A stretch of 64,000 nucleotides of DNA, taken from NCBI RefSeq assembly GCF_900292075.1, contig NZ_OLMV01000001.1, positions 984,977 through 1,048,976 of the forward strand. The letters are read 5' to 3'. The position numbers and the translations under genes are program-made. Source of the stretch: Microbacterium timonense (GTDB taxonomy: Bacteria; Actinomycetota; Actinomycetes; Actinomycetales; Microbacteriaceae). The stretch's first letter is position 1, and each line of letters starts with the position of its first letter. The notes under the pieces were generated by a model. That model ran no database searches and had not been told where the DNA came from. It was given only the letters and a program-made list of their open reading frames with translations. Shown one piece after another: positions 25,821 through 37,386 of the stretch.

Positions 25821-26636
25821 TCAGGCCCCGGCGGCGGAGTCCGCCAGCGCACCCACGACCTCGGGCACGAGCGCCTCCGCCGTCCGCCGATACCCGAGCG
25901 CACTGGGGTGGAAGCGGTCCAGGCTGAACATCTCGTCGGGCTGGGTCACGAAGAACGGCCCGACGGCCCGGCGCAGCGAGACGGCCCGCGCGCCGCAGCG
26001 CGCGGCGGTCTCCGCCTGGGCGTCGGCGAGTTGGCGGGACAGCCGTGAGCCCAGCGCGCGCAGCGGCTGCGGCACGGGCCGCAGCGCGCCCAGGTCCGGG
26101 CAGGTGCCGACGACCACGACGGCGCCCCGCGCGCGCAGCCGCAGGATGGCCCGCTCCAGGTGCGCGACCGAGGCCGCGGCGGGCACGCGGTGGGTGATGT
26201 CGTTCCCACCGACGACGATGACCGCGGCATCCGGTCGGTAGTCAGGGGGCAGGCCGTCCACCTGTGCAGCCAGCGCCGACGACTCCGCTCCGACGACGGC
26301 GGCGGTGCGCAATCGCACGGGGCGCTGCGTCCGCCGCGCCAGGCCCTTCGACACCCGCGCACCGAGGGTGTCCTTGCGGCGCTCGGCGCCGAGCCCCGCC
26401 GCGATGGAGTCCCCCAGCACGACGAACTCGAGCGGCTCACCGTCGAAGCGGCGGCCCCAGACGCGGTCGGCGTCCAGGGCGTCCTCGCCGAGCGGCTTGC
26501 CGATGCGGCGCCGGGCGATCGCCGCCTGCCGCGCCAGCACCGCGCGGCCGCCCAGGAGCACGAGTCCAGCCCCGGCGGTCAGTCCGAGAACGAGCCCGAC
26601 CAGGGCGCTCGGCGGCACATCGCGGGAGCGGCGCAT
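25821..26636 (-). CDS. SGNH/GDSL hydrolase, membrane anchored
   Basis: 271 residues. One N-terminal transmembrane helix or uncleaved signal (residues 10-33) is followed by an SGNH esterase domain: block I VVLGDSIAAGLG with the nucleophile serine, block III VVGGNDITH with the oxyanion asparagine, and block V LDRFHPSALGY with the Asp/His pair. Extracytoplasmic acyl-ester or peptidoglycan/lipid hydrolysis is likely; substrate unknown. ATG 26636. Confidence 0.85.
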   Translation of the reverse strand: MRRSRDVPPSALVGLVLGLTAGAGLVLLGGRAVLARQAAIARRRIGKPLGEDALDADRVWGRRFDGEPLEFVVLGDSIAAGLGAERRKDTLGARVSKGLARRTQRPVRLRTAAVVGAESSALAAQVDGLPPDYRPDAAVIVVGGNDITHRVPAAASVAHLERAILRLRARGAVVVVGTCPDLGALRPVPQPLRALGSRLSRQLADAQAETAARCGARAVSLRRAVGPFFVTQPDEMFSLDRFHPSALGYRRTAEALVPEVVGALADSAAGA

Positions 26637-26760
26637 GGGACGATGCCACCGCAGGAGGATGAACGGATGCGGTCGGGCGGGTGACCACGGCGTGCAGTGG
26701 CCCGGCCGCGCCTATGCCCGGTGAGGATGCGAGTCCGGGTGCCGATGGAGCGACGCGCGC

Positions 26761-27204
26761 CTACGCCCCGGTGAGCTCCGCGATGGCGGACGCGATCCGC
26801 CGGTCCCGCGTCTCGGGGCGCTTGGCTTCGGCCACGCCGCGCGCCAGCTCCTTGCGGCGGCTGTACGAAAGCGCCTCGAACGCCGCTCGTGCCTGGGGCG
26901 CGGCATCCAGAGCCGCCGCCAGGTCGGCGGGCACATCCACGGTCCGCTCAGCGGTATCGAGCTCGATCGTGACGTCGACCTCGTCTCCGATCTCGACGCC
27001 CAGCTCGGCGCGCACGGCCTTGGACAGGCCGATGACGTTGCGCCCGTCCATCACGGCCAGGCGTCCGCGGGCGGTGCGCCCGCCGATGTCGATGACCACG
27101 GCGGCGCGCTTTCCGCCGCCGAGCTCGGCGACCTGCGCGTCGGTGAGCTCGACGGCGGTCGCGGGTCCGAACGGGGCGAGCACGGTGTGCAGCTGCAACG
27201 TCAT
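26761..27204 (-). CDS. YdeI/OmpD-associated protein with DUF1905
   Basis: 147 residues. The N-terminal beta-barrel DUF1905 domain (about 1-95, with VDVTIELD) is followed by the helical YdeI-like C terminus (APQARAAFEALSYSRRKELARGVAEAKRPETRDRRI), known from bacteriocin-protection and stress proteins. AAGGA precedes ATG 27204 by 7 nt. It diverges from the APC permease with an 81-bp gap containing that gene's leaderless promoter. Confidence 0.85.
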   Translation of the reverse strand: MTLQLHTVLAPFGPATAVELTDAQVAELGGGKRAAVVIDIGGRTARGRLAVMDGRNVIGLSKAVRAELGVEIGDEVDVTIELDTAERTVDVPADLAAALDAAPQARAAFEALSYSRRKELARGVAEAKRPETRDRRIASAIAELTGA

Positions 27205-27273
27205 GACGACATCCTTGCGGACCGCAGCGGCGCGGGTGAAGTCCTGCCGCACCCGCTGTTCTCCGGCGCGCGC

Positions 27274-27279
27274 TAGGGT
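27274..27279 (+). promoter_or_regulatory. -10 box of leaderless APC permease promoter
   Basis: TAGGGT, 6 nt, then GTG 27286. Confidence 0.6.
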
Positions 27280-27285
27280 TCGCCC

Positions 27286-28536
27286 GTGGCCTCCCCCTCT
27301 CTGCAGCGCCGGCTGGGCCTCGGCGACGCCGTCTTCATCGGGTTGGGATCGATGATCGGCGCCGGCGTGTTCGCGGTCTGGGCGCCCGCCGCGGATGCCG
27401 CGGGCACCGGCCTGCTCCTGGGTCTGGGCATCGCGGCGGTGGTGGCGTTCGGCAACGCGACCTCCTCGGCCCAGCTCGCGGCGGCACACCCGACGTCGGG
27501 CGGCACGTACGCGTATGGGCGCGCGGAACTGGGCCCCTGGTGGGGGTTCGTGGCCGGGTGGGGCTTCGTCGTCGGCAAGACCGCCAGTTGCGCGGCCATG
27601 GCGCTCACCTTCGCGGCCTACGCCGCGCCGCCCGGGTGGGAGCGTCCCGTCGGCATCGCCGCGGTCGTCGCGCTCACGGCGGTGAACTGGTTCGGCGTGA
27701 CGCGCACCGCCGGGGCCGCACGGGTCATCGTCGTCGTGACCCTGGGGGCCCTCGCGGCCGCGGTGTGCGCCGCCTTCTCCGCCGGAACGGCACCGGACTG
27801 GATCTCACCGGCGGCGGTTTGGCAGGGCGGCGGCTACGGCATCCTGCAGTCCGCGGGGCTGCTGTTCTTCGCGTTCGCCGGGTACGCGCGCATCGCCACC
27901 ATGGGCGAGGAGGTGCGCGACCCGCGTCGGGTCATCCCGCGCGCGATCGTGCTCGCATTCGCGATCGCGCTCGCGGTGTACGCGGCGGTCGCCGTCGCTG
28001 TGCTCGCCGCTCTCGGTCCTTCCGCCGTCGCCGCGTCCACCGAGCCCGTCGCGGAGGCTGCCGCCGCGTCGGGGTGGGCGTGGGTCGGGGTGGTCGTGCG
28101 CGTGGGCGCGGCGGCGGCCTCGCTCGGTGCGCTGCTGGCCCTCATCGCCGGTGTCAGCCGCACGGCGTTCGCGATGGCCCGGGAGAGCGACCTGCCCCCT
28201 GCGCTGAGCGCGGTGCACCCGCGGTGGCACGTGCCCCACCGGGCCGAGGCCGCCGCGGCCGCCGTCGTGGTCGTGCTGGTCGCGCTCGTCGATCTCCGAG
28301 GAGCGATCGGATTCTCGTCCTTCGGCGTGCTCTTGTACTACCTCGTCGCCAACGTCGCCGCGTTCCGGCAGCGCGGGTCCGCCCGGCGCTACCCCGCAGC
28401 GCTGCAGGTCGTCGGCGGCGCGGGATGCCTCGTGCTCGCCGTCACGCTGCCCTGGCAGTCGGTCGTCGCCGGCGTCGCGGTGGTAGGCCTGGGTGTCGCG
28501 TATCGGGCGATCCGCCTGCGCCGCGCCGCCCGCTGA
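27286..28536 (+). CDS. APC superfamily amino acid permease
   Basis: 416 residues with about twelve helices. The first helix carries the APC motif IGLGSMIGAGVFAVWAPAA, and helix 6 carries GYARIATMGEEVRDPRRVIPRAI, the conserved family segment. Substrate cannot be named; cationic or small neutral amino acids are common in this branch. It is a short member lacking the extra C-terminal helices. Followed by a palindromic repeat that separates it from convergent hisS. Confidence 0.88.
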   Translation: MASPSLQRRLGLGDAVFIGLGSMIGAGVFAVWAPAADAAGTGLLLGLGIAAVVAFGNATSSAQLAAAHPTSGGTYAYGRAELGPWWGFVAGWGFVVGKTASCAAMALTFAAYAAPPGWERPVGIAAVVALTAVNWFGVTRTAGAARVIVVVTLGALAAAVCAAFSAGTAPDWISPAAVWQGGGYGILQSAGLLFFAFAGYARIATMGEEVRDPRRVIPRAIVLAFAIALAVYAAVAVAVLAALGPSAVAASTEPVAEAAAASGWAWVGVVVRVGAAAASLGALLALIAGVSRTAFAMARESDLPPALSAVHPRWHVPHRAEAAAAAVVVVLVALVDLRGAIGFSSFGVLLYYLVANVAAFRQRGSARRYPAALQVVGGAGCLVLAVTLPWQSVVAGVAVVGLGVAYRAIRLRRAAR

Positions 28537-28599
28537 CCCGCTCGCCCCGGCGCCGGCGCTCCGTCGCGTCCCGCTCCCCGTCGTCGCTGCCCGCCCGGT

Positions 28600-28672
28600 C
28601 CGCGAGACTTCACCCGAGCGCCGAGACTGCGGCGCACGACCGAAGTCTCGGCGCCCCGTTGAAGTCTCGCGG
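28600..28672. repeat. Palindromic repeat element, copy 1
   Basis: Two 33-nt arms beginning CCGCGAGACTTCA and containing CGCCGAGACT pair with four mismatches around a 7-nt loop. It sits between convergent APC and hisS genes and would act as a bidirectional terminator. The same motif recurs inside mazG at 30211-30282. Confidence 0.8.
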
Positions 28673-28705
28673 AATGCGGGTCGCGAGGGGGCAGACGGGG
28701 CCGGG

Positions 28706-30001
28706 TCAGGCGAGCGGTTTGACCTCGAGCGCGTCCGCGGTCGCCCCGGCGGCGACGGCCGCGAACGCCGTGTAGCCGTCGGCGGCGGCGCGTTCCAGCA
28801 GGGCCTTGAGGTTCTTGGTGCGGTGCTCCAGCCGCACCCTCGAGCCCTGCCGGATCAGCGCCGACTTGAGCGCCAGCAGCTCGCCCTCGGGCACATCGCG
28901 GTCGTGGACGAGGACGATCGCCGCGGCCGCGGCATCCTCTCCCTCCGCGACCAGATCGACGATGCGCTCGAAACCGATCGAGAAGCCCACCGCGGGGACG
29001 TCCTGCCCGAGGAACCGGCCGATCATGCCGTCGTAGCGGCCGCCCCCGCCCAGCGAGTAGTCCACCGACGGGTGCGCGAGCTCGAAGATGGTGCCCGTGT
29101 AATAGCCCATGCCGCGCACGAGGAAGGGGTCGAAGACCAGCGGGATGTCGTCCACCGAGGCCGATCCGGCGCGTGCGGCCGCGACCGCCGCACCGATCCC
29201 GACGAGGTGCGCGATGATCTCGTCCGGCGCGCCGTCCGGCAGCGCCTTGCGCACCTGCCGTTCGCCGTACGGGTTGTACTCCATGGTCATCGGCCGACGG
29301 AGGAACGCCTCGAGCGCATCCACGGCTCCGGTGGTGGCGCCGCGCTCGCGCAGCTCGGACACGATGCCCTCGGGACCGATCTTGTCGAGCTTGTCGATCG
29401 TGATGAGCACGCCGGGGCGCTCGTGCGCGGCGAATCCGAAGGTGTCGAGCATCCAGTCCAGCACGCGACGGTCGTTGATGCGGATGCTGCCGCCCTCCAG
29501 CCCGAGCGCGTCGAGGGTGTCGAGCGTGGCCACGGCGAGCTCTGCCTCGGCGCGCGCCGACGCGTCGCCGATGATGTCGATGTCGCACTGGACGAACTGG
29601 CGGTAACGCCCCTTCTGCGGACGCTCCGCGCGCCACACCGGAGCGATCTGGATCGACCGGAACACCGTCGGCAGCTGTCCACGGTTGCTGGCGTAGAACC
29701 GGGCCAGGGGCACGGTGAGGTCGTACCGAAGCCCGAGGTCGGTCAGGGTCGACGGATCCTCGGCGGCCGCCCGGATGGCGTCGGCGTCGAGACCGCGCTT
29801 GAGGACGTTGTACGCGAGCTTCTCGTTGTCGCCGCCGATGCCGGCGTGCAGGCGCGAGTACTCCTCCATCACCGGCGTCTCGATCTCATCGAACCCGTGC
29901 GCGCGGTAGCGGTCGCGGATCACGGCGAGCACGCGCTCACGGCGGGCCTTTTCGGCGGGGAGGAAGTCGCGCATTCCACGCGGCGGATTGACGGATGCCA
30001 C
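28706..30001 (-). CDS. hisS: Histidyl-tRNA synthetase
   Basis: 431 residues, class II aminoacyl-tRNA synthetase charging tRNA-His. Motif 1 is in NPPRGMRDFLP... and motif 2 in FRSIQIAPVWRAERPQKGRYRQF; the HisRS-specific GMGYYTGTIFELAHP and histidine A/B loops are present, motif 3 is GFSIGFERI, and the C-terminal anticodon domain (AAAIVLVHDRDVPEGELLALKSALIRQG) follows. GTG 30001 is 4 nt past the normal mazG stop. The hisS frame is open without a stop into the 5' part of mazG. Confidence 0.95.
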   Translation of the reverse strand: MASVNPPRGMRDFLPAEKARRERVLAVIRDRYRAHGFDEIETPVMEEYSRLHAGIGGDNEKLAYNVLKRGLDADAIRAAAEDPSTLTDLGLRYDLTVPLARFYASNRGQLPTVFRSIQIAPVWRAERPQKGRYRQFVQCDIDIIGDASARAEAELAVATLDTLDALGLEGGSIRINDRRVLDWMLDTFGFAAHERPGVLITIDKLDKIGPEGIVSELRERGATTGAVDALEAFLRRPMTMEYNPYGERQVRKALPDGAPDEIIAHLVGIGAAVAAARAGSASVDDIPLVFDPFLVRGMGYYTGTIFELAHPSVDYSLGGGGRYDGMIGRFLGQDVPAVGFSIGFERIVDLVAEGEDAAAAAIVLVHDRDVPEGELLALKSALIRQGSRVRLEHRTKNLKALLERAAADGYTAFAAVAAGATADALEVKPLA

Positions 30002-30210
30002 GCCCCTATCCTTCCAGAGGCTCCGCCGTCCCTTCGGCGGCCCGGATGTCGCGCTCCAGCCCGCGCAGGCGCTCCCGCAGCGCGCGCTCTGCGTCCCAGC
30101 CGTGCGCGCGTGCGGCCGCCACCAGGCGCAGTAGCTCGTCGCCGAGCTCGGACTCGGACCGGACCACCCCCGGACCGCCGGACTCCCCCAAACCGCGGGA
30201 CCCGACTTGA

Positions 30211-30282
30211 CCGCGAGACTCCACTGGAGCGCCGAGACTGCGGGGAACGGCCGCAGTCTCGGCGCTCCGATGAAGTCCGCGG
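30211..30282. repeat. Palindromic repeat element, copy 2, inside mazG
   Basis: A perfect 18-bp stem (GGAGCGCCGAGACTGCGG and complement) with a 7-nt loop, extended by imperfect outer arms (CCGCGAGACTCCA / TGAAGTCCGCGG). It is the same family as copy 1. Confidence 0.8.
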
Positions 30283-30383
30283 AACCGGGGCCTGCGATCG
30301 GGGCCGGGCCCGCGAAACCGGGGCCAGCCGCGGAACCGGGGTCGGGCCTGCGGAACCGGGGGCCAGCCCCGCGGATCGGGGCG
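30280..30383. repeat. GCGGAACCGGGG-type tandem low-complexity repeats
   Basis: GCGGAACCGGGG or a close variant (GCGAAACCGGGG, GCGATCGGGG, GCGGATCGGGG) recurs about six times at about 17-20 nt spacing next to copy 2. Likely generated by slippage or insertion; encodes Gly/Pro/Ala-rich sequence in the open frame. Confidence 0.6.
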
Positions 30384-30888
30384 GCGGCGCTCGGAGCCGC
30401 AGCGCGGGCGGGGGCGGATGCCTCGACGCCGACCTGGGCCGCCTTGCCGAGGAGCTTCTGGGCCAGGGCGAGGCTCGGCATCCGCTCGCTCACGCCGTCC
30501 AGCACGCTGGTGCGCGCGCTCTTCTCCGCGGCCTTGGCGGCGTTCCAGTGGACCAGCACCTCCTCGGGTGTGGTCGCGACCGCGTCGCCGAACACATGAG
30601 GATGCCGCCGCACCATCTTGTCGGTGAGCCCGCGCGCGACGTCGTCGATGTCGAACGGGTCGTCGGGGTCGCGCGAGGCGATCTCGGCGTGGAACAGCAC
30701 CTGCCACAGCAGGTCGCCCAGCTCCTCGCGCAGCTCGTCCCGCGTGCCGGCCTCGACCGCGTCGATGAGCTCCGCGCTCTCCTCCACGAGGTACGAGACC
30801 AGAGCGCGGTGGTCGATCTGCTGCGTCCAGACGCACCGATCGCGCACGGCTCGCATTACGTCGGCCGCCGCCCGGAGGGGGTCGGCGG

Positions 30889-32049
30889 TCAGCTCGTCAC
30901 GGGTGCAGTCGTCGTCCGCCGTCGGTGATGCCATGCCCGCCACGATACGAGCCCTGCGGCCAGCAGGAGCGAAATCACCGAACCGGCCAGCACGCCGAGG
31001 GTGGCCTGGTCGCGCAGCGGCGCGTCGTCGGCGAAGGCGAGCTCCGACAGGAGCAGCGAGACGGTGAACCCGATGCCCCCGAGTGCTCCGGCCGCCAGGA
31101 GGTCCGCGAAGGCCAGTGGCGGCGTGCCCTCCCGTCGCCCCATGCGCAGCGCGATCCACCCGAGCACCGAGATACCGGCGATCTTGCCGAGAGGCAGCGC
31201 GACGACCACGCCCCAGAAGGCGGGCGACAGCTGCGAGAGCGGCACCGCGGGGATCGGCACGAGCGCGGCCGAGAAGGCGAACACGGGCAGCACGATGCCG
31301 TTCACCCACGGTTCCAGCTCGTGGCGCACCCGCAGCGCGGGCCGCTGCGCCATCGCCAGTCCCAGCACCACACCCGCGATCGTGGCGTGGACCCCCGAGC
31401 GGTAGACGAGCACCCAGGTCGTGAGGGCCAGCAGCACGAGGACGACGGCGACCGGCACGCGCGCCCTCGTGTCGAGCTGACGGCTGAGCAGGCCGAACGC
31501 GATCACGGCGACGGCGGCTCCTGCCAGCGCCGCGACGTCCACACCGCTGGTGAAGAGCACCGCGATGAAGACGATCCCCACGATGTCGTCGAGGATCGCC
31601 AGGGCGAGGAGGAAGACGCGCAGGGCGGCGGGGAGCCCCTTGCCGAACACCGCCAGGACTCCCAGCGCGAAGGCGATGTCGGTCGCAGTCGGGATGGGCC
31701 AACCCGAGGCGGCATCGGAGCCGGCGGCCATCACGAGGTAGATCACGATCGGGACGAGCACACCTCCGGCGGCGGCGATCGCCGGCTGCAGGGCCTTGCG
31801 CGCCGAGTTCAGCTGCCCGCTGGTCAGCTCGTACTGCAGCTCCACCGCGACGACGAAGAAGAAGACGGCGAGCAGGCCGTCCTTGATCCAGTGCGACAGG
31901 CTGAGTTCGAAGACACCCGGGATGCCGAGGTACGAGTGCATCGCGTGGTCGACCGCTGGACCCCAGGCCGAGTTCGCGACGATCAGCCCCAGCGCGGCGG
32001 CGATCAGCAGCACGACGGCGGGGAAGCGGGCGGAGCGAAGAAGGGTCAT
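30889..32049 (-). CDS. nhaA: Na+/H+ antiporter NhaA
   Basis: 386 residues with about eleven helices. ATDIAFALGVLAVFG and LALAILDDIVGIVFIA carry the threonine/aspartates of helix IV and the essential Asp pair of helix V. GVHATIAGVVLGL and LLAAGALGGIGFTVSLLL follow as in E. coli NhaA. Exchanges Na+ for H+ at the cytoplasmic membrane. GGAGG precedes ATG 32049 by 5 nt. The 3' end overlaps mazG by 46 nt, so nhaA-mazG-hisS form an operon. Confidence 0.93.
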   Translation of the reverse strand: MTLLRSARFPAVVLLIAAALGLIVANSAWGPAVDHAMHSYLGIPGVFELSLSHWIKDGLLAVFFFVVAVELQYELTSGQLNSARKALQPAIAAAGGVLVPIVIYLVMAAGSDAASGWPIPTATDIAFALGVLAVFGKGLPAALRVFLLALAILDDIVGIVFIAVLFTSGVDVAALAGAAVAVIAFGLLSRQLDTRARVPVAVVLVLLALTTWVLVYRSGVHATIAGVVLGLAMAQRPALRVRHELEPWVNGIVLPVFAFSAALVPIPAVPLSQLSPAFWGVVVALPLGKIAGISVLGWIALRMGRREGTPPLAFADLLAAGALGGIGFTVSLLLSELAFADDAPLRDQATLGVLAGSVISLLLAAGLVSWRAWHHRRRTTTAPVTS

Positions 32050-32135
32050 CGGGCCTCCGTGAGGGCGTTTCGCGGGTCGACATGAACGCGCCGACCAGAC
32101 TTCCCGGCTCTCCCGCCCACAGTCTACTGAGCAGG

Positions 32136-32186
32136 CCCGACCGGCCGAGCCGGCGACCCGCCCGACCCGGCCGAGCCGGCGACCCG
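32136..32186. repeat. Two-copy 25/26-bp direct repeat
   Basis: Unit CCCGACC(C)GGCCGAGCCGGCGACCCG occurs back to back in the nhaA-ppc gap; part of a further unit follows. Noncoding. Confidence 0.65.
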
Positions 32187-32248
32187 CCCGGCCCGGCGCC
32201 CGGTCGTCATACAGCGTCGGTCGTGACGTCGGGGAAACACCGCGCCGT

Positions 32249-32254
32249 TAGCCT
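32249..32254 (+). promoter_or_regulatory. -10 box of leaderless ppc promoter
   Basis: TAGCCT, GGACAG, then ATG 32261. Confidence 0.6.
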
Positions 32255-32260
32255 GGACAG

Positions 32261-34933
32261 ATGCGCGAACTCACCCATACCGAAGCGATCGACCTCGTCG
32301 GGAGATTCGAGGCGGAGCAGGCGATCCCCGAGAAGATGCGCGCCGACGTGCGGATGCTGGGGACGCTGCTGGGTCAGGTGCTGCGCGAGAGCGGGTCGCC
32401 CGGACTCTACGAGGACGTCGAGCGCCTGCGCACCGCGACGATCCAGGCGTACACCGACGAGACGCCGGAGGCGTTCGCCCGGGCGGCGGCCATCGCCGAG
32501 TCCTTCACGATCGCACGGGCCGACGAGGTCGCACGCGCGTTCACCGCGTACTTCCACCTCGTCAACCTCGCCGAGGAGCACCAGCGCGTCCGCGTGCTGC
32601 GGGAGCGCGACGGACGCCCCGACCGTGAGCAGGCGACGGACTCGGTGGCCGCGGCCTTCGTGCGCCTGGCCGCCGAGGTGGGCGATGAGACGGCGCGGCA
32701 GCGGCTGCAGGCCATGCGCTTCCACCCCGTCTTCACCGCCCATCCCACCGAGGCGCGCCGGCGGGCCGTATCCACGAGCATCCGTCGGCTGGCGACGCTG
32801 CTGGAGGAGCACGACGCGTCTCTTCGTAACGGGGCGGACCAGCGCCGCGCCGAACGACGCATGCTCGAAGAGATCGACACGCTGTGGCGCACCGCGCCGC
32901 TGCGTCCCGAGAAGCCGTCGCCGACCGACGAGGTGCGGGCCGTCATGGCGGTGTTCGACGACACGCTCTACACCGCCGTGCCGCACGTGTACCGCCGTGT
33001 CGACGATGCGCTGCAGGGACCGGCCGCCGGCAGCCGTGCGCCGATCGTCCGCCCGTTCGTGCGGGTCGGCTCGTGGGTGGGCGGCGATCGGGACGGGAAC
33101 CCGTTCGTGACGGCATCCGTCACCCGCAAGGCCTCAGCGATCGCCAGCGAGCACGTGCTCCTGGGACTGGAGCGGACCACCAGCCGCATCGGCCGCACCC
33201 TGACACTGGATGCCGCCACCACGCCGCCCAGCGACGCGCTGATCGCGCTGTGGCAGCGCCTGCGGGCGGCCGACGAGGACGCCGCCAAGGACATCGCCAA
33301 GCGCTCCCCCGACGAGCCGCACCGGCGCATCATGCTGCTGATCGCCCGCAAGATCGACGCCACGCGCCGTCGCGACGCCGACCTGGCCTACCGCGACCCG
33401 GAGCACCTTCTCGCGGACCTGCGGATCGTCCAGGAATCCCTCGTGCAGGCCGGCGCGCCCCGCCAGGCCTACGGCCACCTGCAGCAGCTGCTGTGGCAGG
33501 TCGAGACGTACGGCTTCCACCTCACCGAGCTCGAGGTGCGCCAGCACTCCGCCGTGCACGCCAAGGTGCTCGCCGAACTGGAATCCGGCGGGCCGCGCAG
33601 CGAGCTGGCCGAAGAGGTGCTCGACGTCATCCGCACCATCGGGTTCCTGCAGGAGCGCTACGGGCCGAGGGCCGCCGGCCGGTACATCGTCTCGTTCACG
33701 CAGTCCGCCGACGACCTGGCGAACGTGCACAAGCTCGCCCGTTTCGCGGTCGGCCCGGACGGGACTCTCCCCGTGCTGGATGTCATCCCGCTGTTCGAGA
33801 CGTTCGCCGACCTGCAGGCCGCACCGCGCATCCTCGCGGAGATCGTGGAGCACCCGGAATTCGCCGCGCGCCTGGCCGCGACGGGGCGACGGCTGGAGGT
33901 CATGCTCGGCTACTCCGACTCGTCCAAGGACGTCGGCCCCGTCGCCGCGAACCTCGCGCTGTACGAGGCGCAGGCGAAGATCGCCGCGTGGGCGGACGAG
34001 AACGGCATCGAGCTGACCCTCTTCCACGGCCGGGGCGGTGCCCTCGGCCGCGGCGGCGGTCCCGCCAACTCCGCGATCCTCGCGCAGCCGCCGCATTCGG
34101 TGGACGGTCGCTTCAAGCTCACCGAGCAGGGAGAGGTCATCTTCGCCCGGTACGGTGATCCCGCGATCGCGATGCGTCACATCGATCAGGTGGCCGCCGC
34201 GATCCTCCTCGCGTCGTCGCCGTCGAACGAGGAACGCAATCGCGCCGCTGCCGAGAAGTACGCGGACGTGGCCGCGACGATGGATGCGGCATCCCGCGAG
34301 CGCTTCTTCTCACTGGTGAAGGCACCCGGCTTCGCCCCCTGGTTCGCCCGGGTGACCCCCATGGAGGAGATCGGGCTGCTCGCACTGGGCTCGCGCCCCG
34401 CGCGCCGCGGGCTGTCGGTGGAGTCCCTCGAGGACCTGCGCGCGATCCCCTGGGTGTTCGCGTGGACGCAGGCCCGCATCAACCTGGCGGGCTGGTTCGG
34501 CCTCGGCACCGCGATGGAAGCGGTGGGCGACGAGGCCCTGCTGCGGGGCGCGTATGAGGAGTGGCCGCTGCTGCGCACGCTCGTCGACAACGTCGCCATG
34601 AGCCTCGCCAAGACGGATGACCGCATCGCCCGCCACTACCTGGAGCTCGGTGACCGGGACGACCTCGCCGAGCTCGTCCGCGGCGAGATGAAGCTCACGC
34701 GGGACTGGGTGGTCCGCGTCACCGGTGGCACGGAGCTGCTCGGCAACAAGCCGGTGCTGCAGCGGGCCGTGAAGATGCGCAGCCCATACGTCGACGCGCT
34801 GTCGCTGCTGCAGCTGCGCGCGCTGCGCGCACTGCGCGACGCTCCCGAGGGCGCGCCGGTCGACCCCGAGCTGCAGCGCCTGCTCCTGCTGTCGGTGTCG
34901 GGGGTGGCGGCGGGACTGCAGAACACGGGCTGA
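32261..34933 (+). CDS. ppc: Phosphoenolpyruvate carboxylase
   Basis: 890 residues, the anaplerotic enzyme making oxaloacetate from PEP and bicarbonate. Catalytic blocks are FTAHPTEARRR (His), GYSDSSKDVGPVAAN, FHGRGGALGRGGGP (Arg/His near PEP and the glycine loop) and the C-terminal QNTG ending. GRDGNPF-type GGDRDGNPFVT is also present. It is slightly shorter than enterobacterial enzymes but complete. Message predicted leaderless. Confidence 0.97.
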   Translation: MRELTHTEAIDLVGRFEAEQAIPEKMRADVRMLGTLLGQVLRESGSPGLYEDVERLRTATIQAYTDETPEAFARAAAIAESFTIARADEVARAFTAYFHLVNLAEEHQRVRVLRERDGRPDREQATDSVAAAFVRLAAEVGDETARQRLQAMRFHPVFTAHPTEARRRAVSTSIRRLATLLEEHDASLRNGADQRRAERRMLEEIDTLWRTAPLRPEKPSPTDEVRAVMAVFDDTLYTAVPHVYRRVDDALQGPAAGSRAPIVRPFVRVGSWVGGDRDGNPFVTASVTRKASAIASEHVLLGLERTTSRIGRTLTLDAATTPPSDALIALWQRLRAADEDAAKDIAKRSPDEPHRRIMLLIARKIDATRRRDADLAYRDPEHLLADLRIVQESLVQAGAPRQAYGHLQQLLWQVETYGFHLTELEVRQHSAVHAKVLAELESGGPRSELAEEVLDVIRTIGFLQERYGPRAAGRYIVSFTQSADDLANVHKLARFAVGPDGTLPVLDVIPLFETFADLQAAPRILAEIVEHPEFAARLAATGRRLEVMLGYSDSSKDVGPVAANLALYEAQAKIAAWADENGIELTLFHGRGGALGRGGGPANSAILAQPPHSVDGRFKLTEQGEVIFARYGDPAIAMRHIDQVAAAILLASSPSNEERNRAAAEKYADVAATMDAASRERFFSLVKAPGFAPWFARVTPMEEIGLLALGSRPARRGLSVESLEDLRAIPWVFAWTQARINLAGWFGLGTAMEAVGDEALLRGAYEEWPLLRTLVDNVAMSLAKTDDRIARHYLELGDRDDLAELVRGEMKLTRDWVVRVTGGTELLGNKPVLQRAVKMRSPYVDALSLLQLRALRALRDAPEGAPVDPELQRLLLLSVSGVAAGLQNTG

Positions 34934-34988
34934 TCCACCGGGACGCTGCCCTGCGCGCGTCGCTGCCGGCATCCGCGATGCTCGGGCG

Positions 34989-34994
34989 TACCGT
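34989..34994 (+). promoter_or_regulatory. -10 box of leaderless zinc-ribbon promoter
   Basis: TACCGT, 7 nt, then ATG 35002. Confidence 0.5.
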
Positions 34995-35001
34995 GGCGGC
35001 C

Positions 35002-37354
<2,353 letters not shown>

Positions 37355-37386
37355 CGCATCGCCCCTCGACCGCCTCGACCGCACGG

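Larger units (their letters stand above)
30006..30934 (-). pseudogene. mazG: mazG, interrupted by a palindromic insertion and frameshifted
   Basis: MazG hydrolyses nucleoside triphosphates in a housecleaning role. Residues 1-173 read from ATG 30934 are intact (EESAELIDAVEAG and GDLLWQVLFHAEIA with acidic Mg-binding residues; DKMVRRHPHVFGD; LHWNAAK variant). Normally a linker then joins a C-terminal helix pair; here 30159-30417 is foreign repeat sequence. The real C terminus (SELGDELLRLVAAARAHGW to TAEPLEG, stop at 30006) continues in another frame. The 5' frame has no stop and runs into hisS, giving a possible 742-residue product. The start overlaps the nhaA end by 46 nt. Confidence 0.75.

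Noticed and set aside
30935..32083. Upstream part of the 1125-residue minus-strand frame that ends at hisS
   Set aside because: Its first ~380 residues are an off-frame reading of nhaA. Only the part from the mazG start onward is meaningful.
32136..32186. Short tandem repeat as a CRISPR array
   Set aside because: Only two adjacent units with no spacers and no cas genes.
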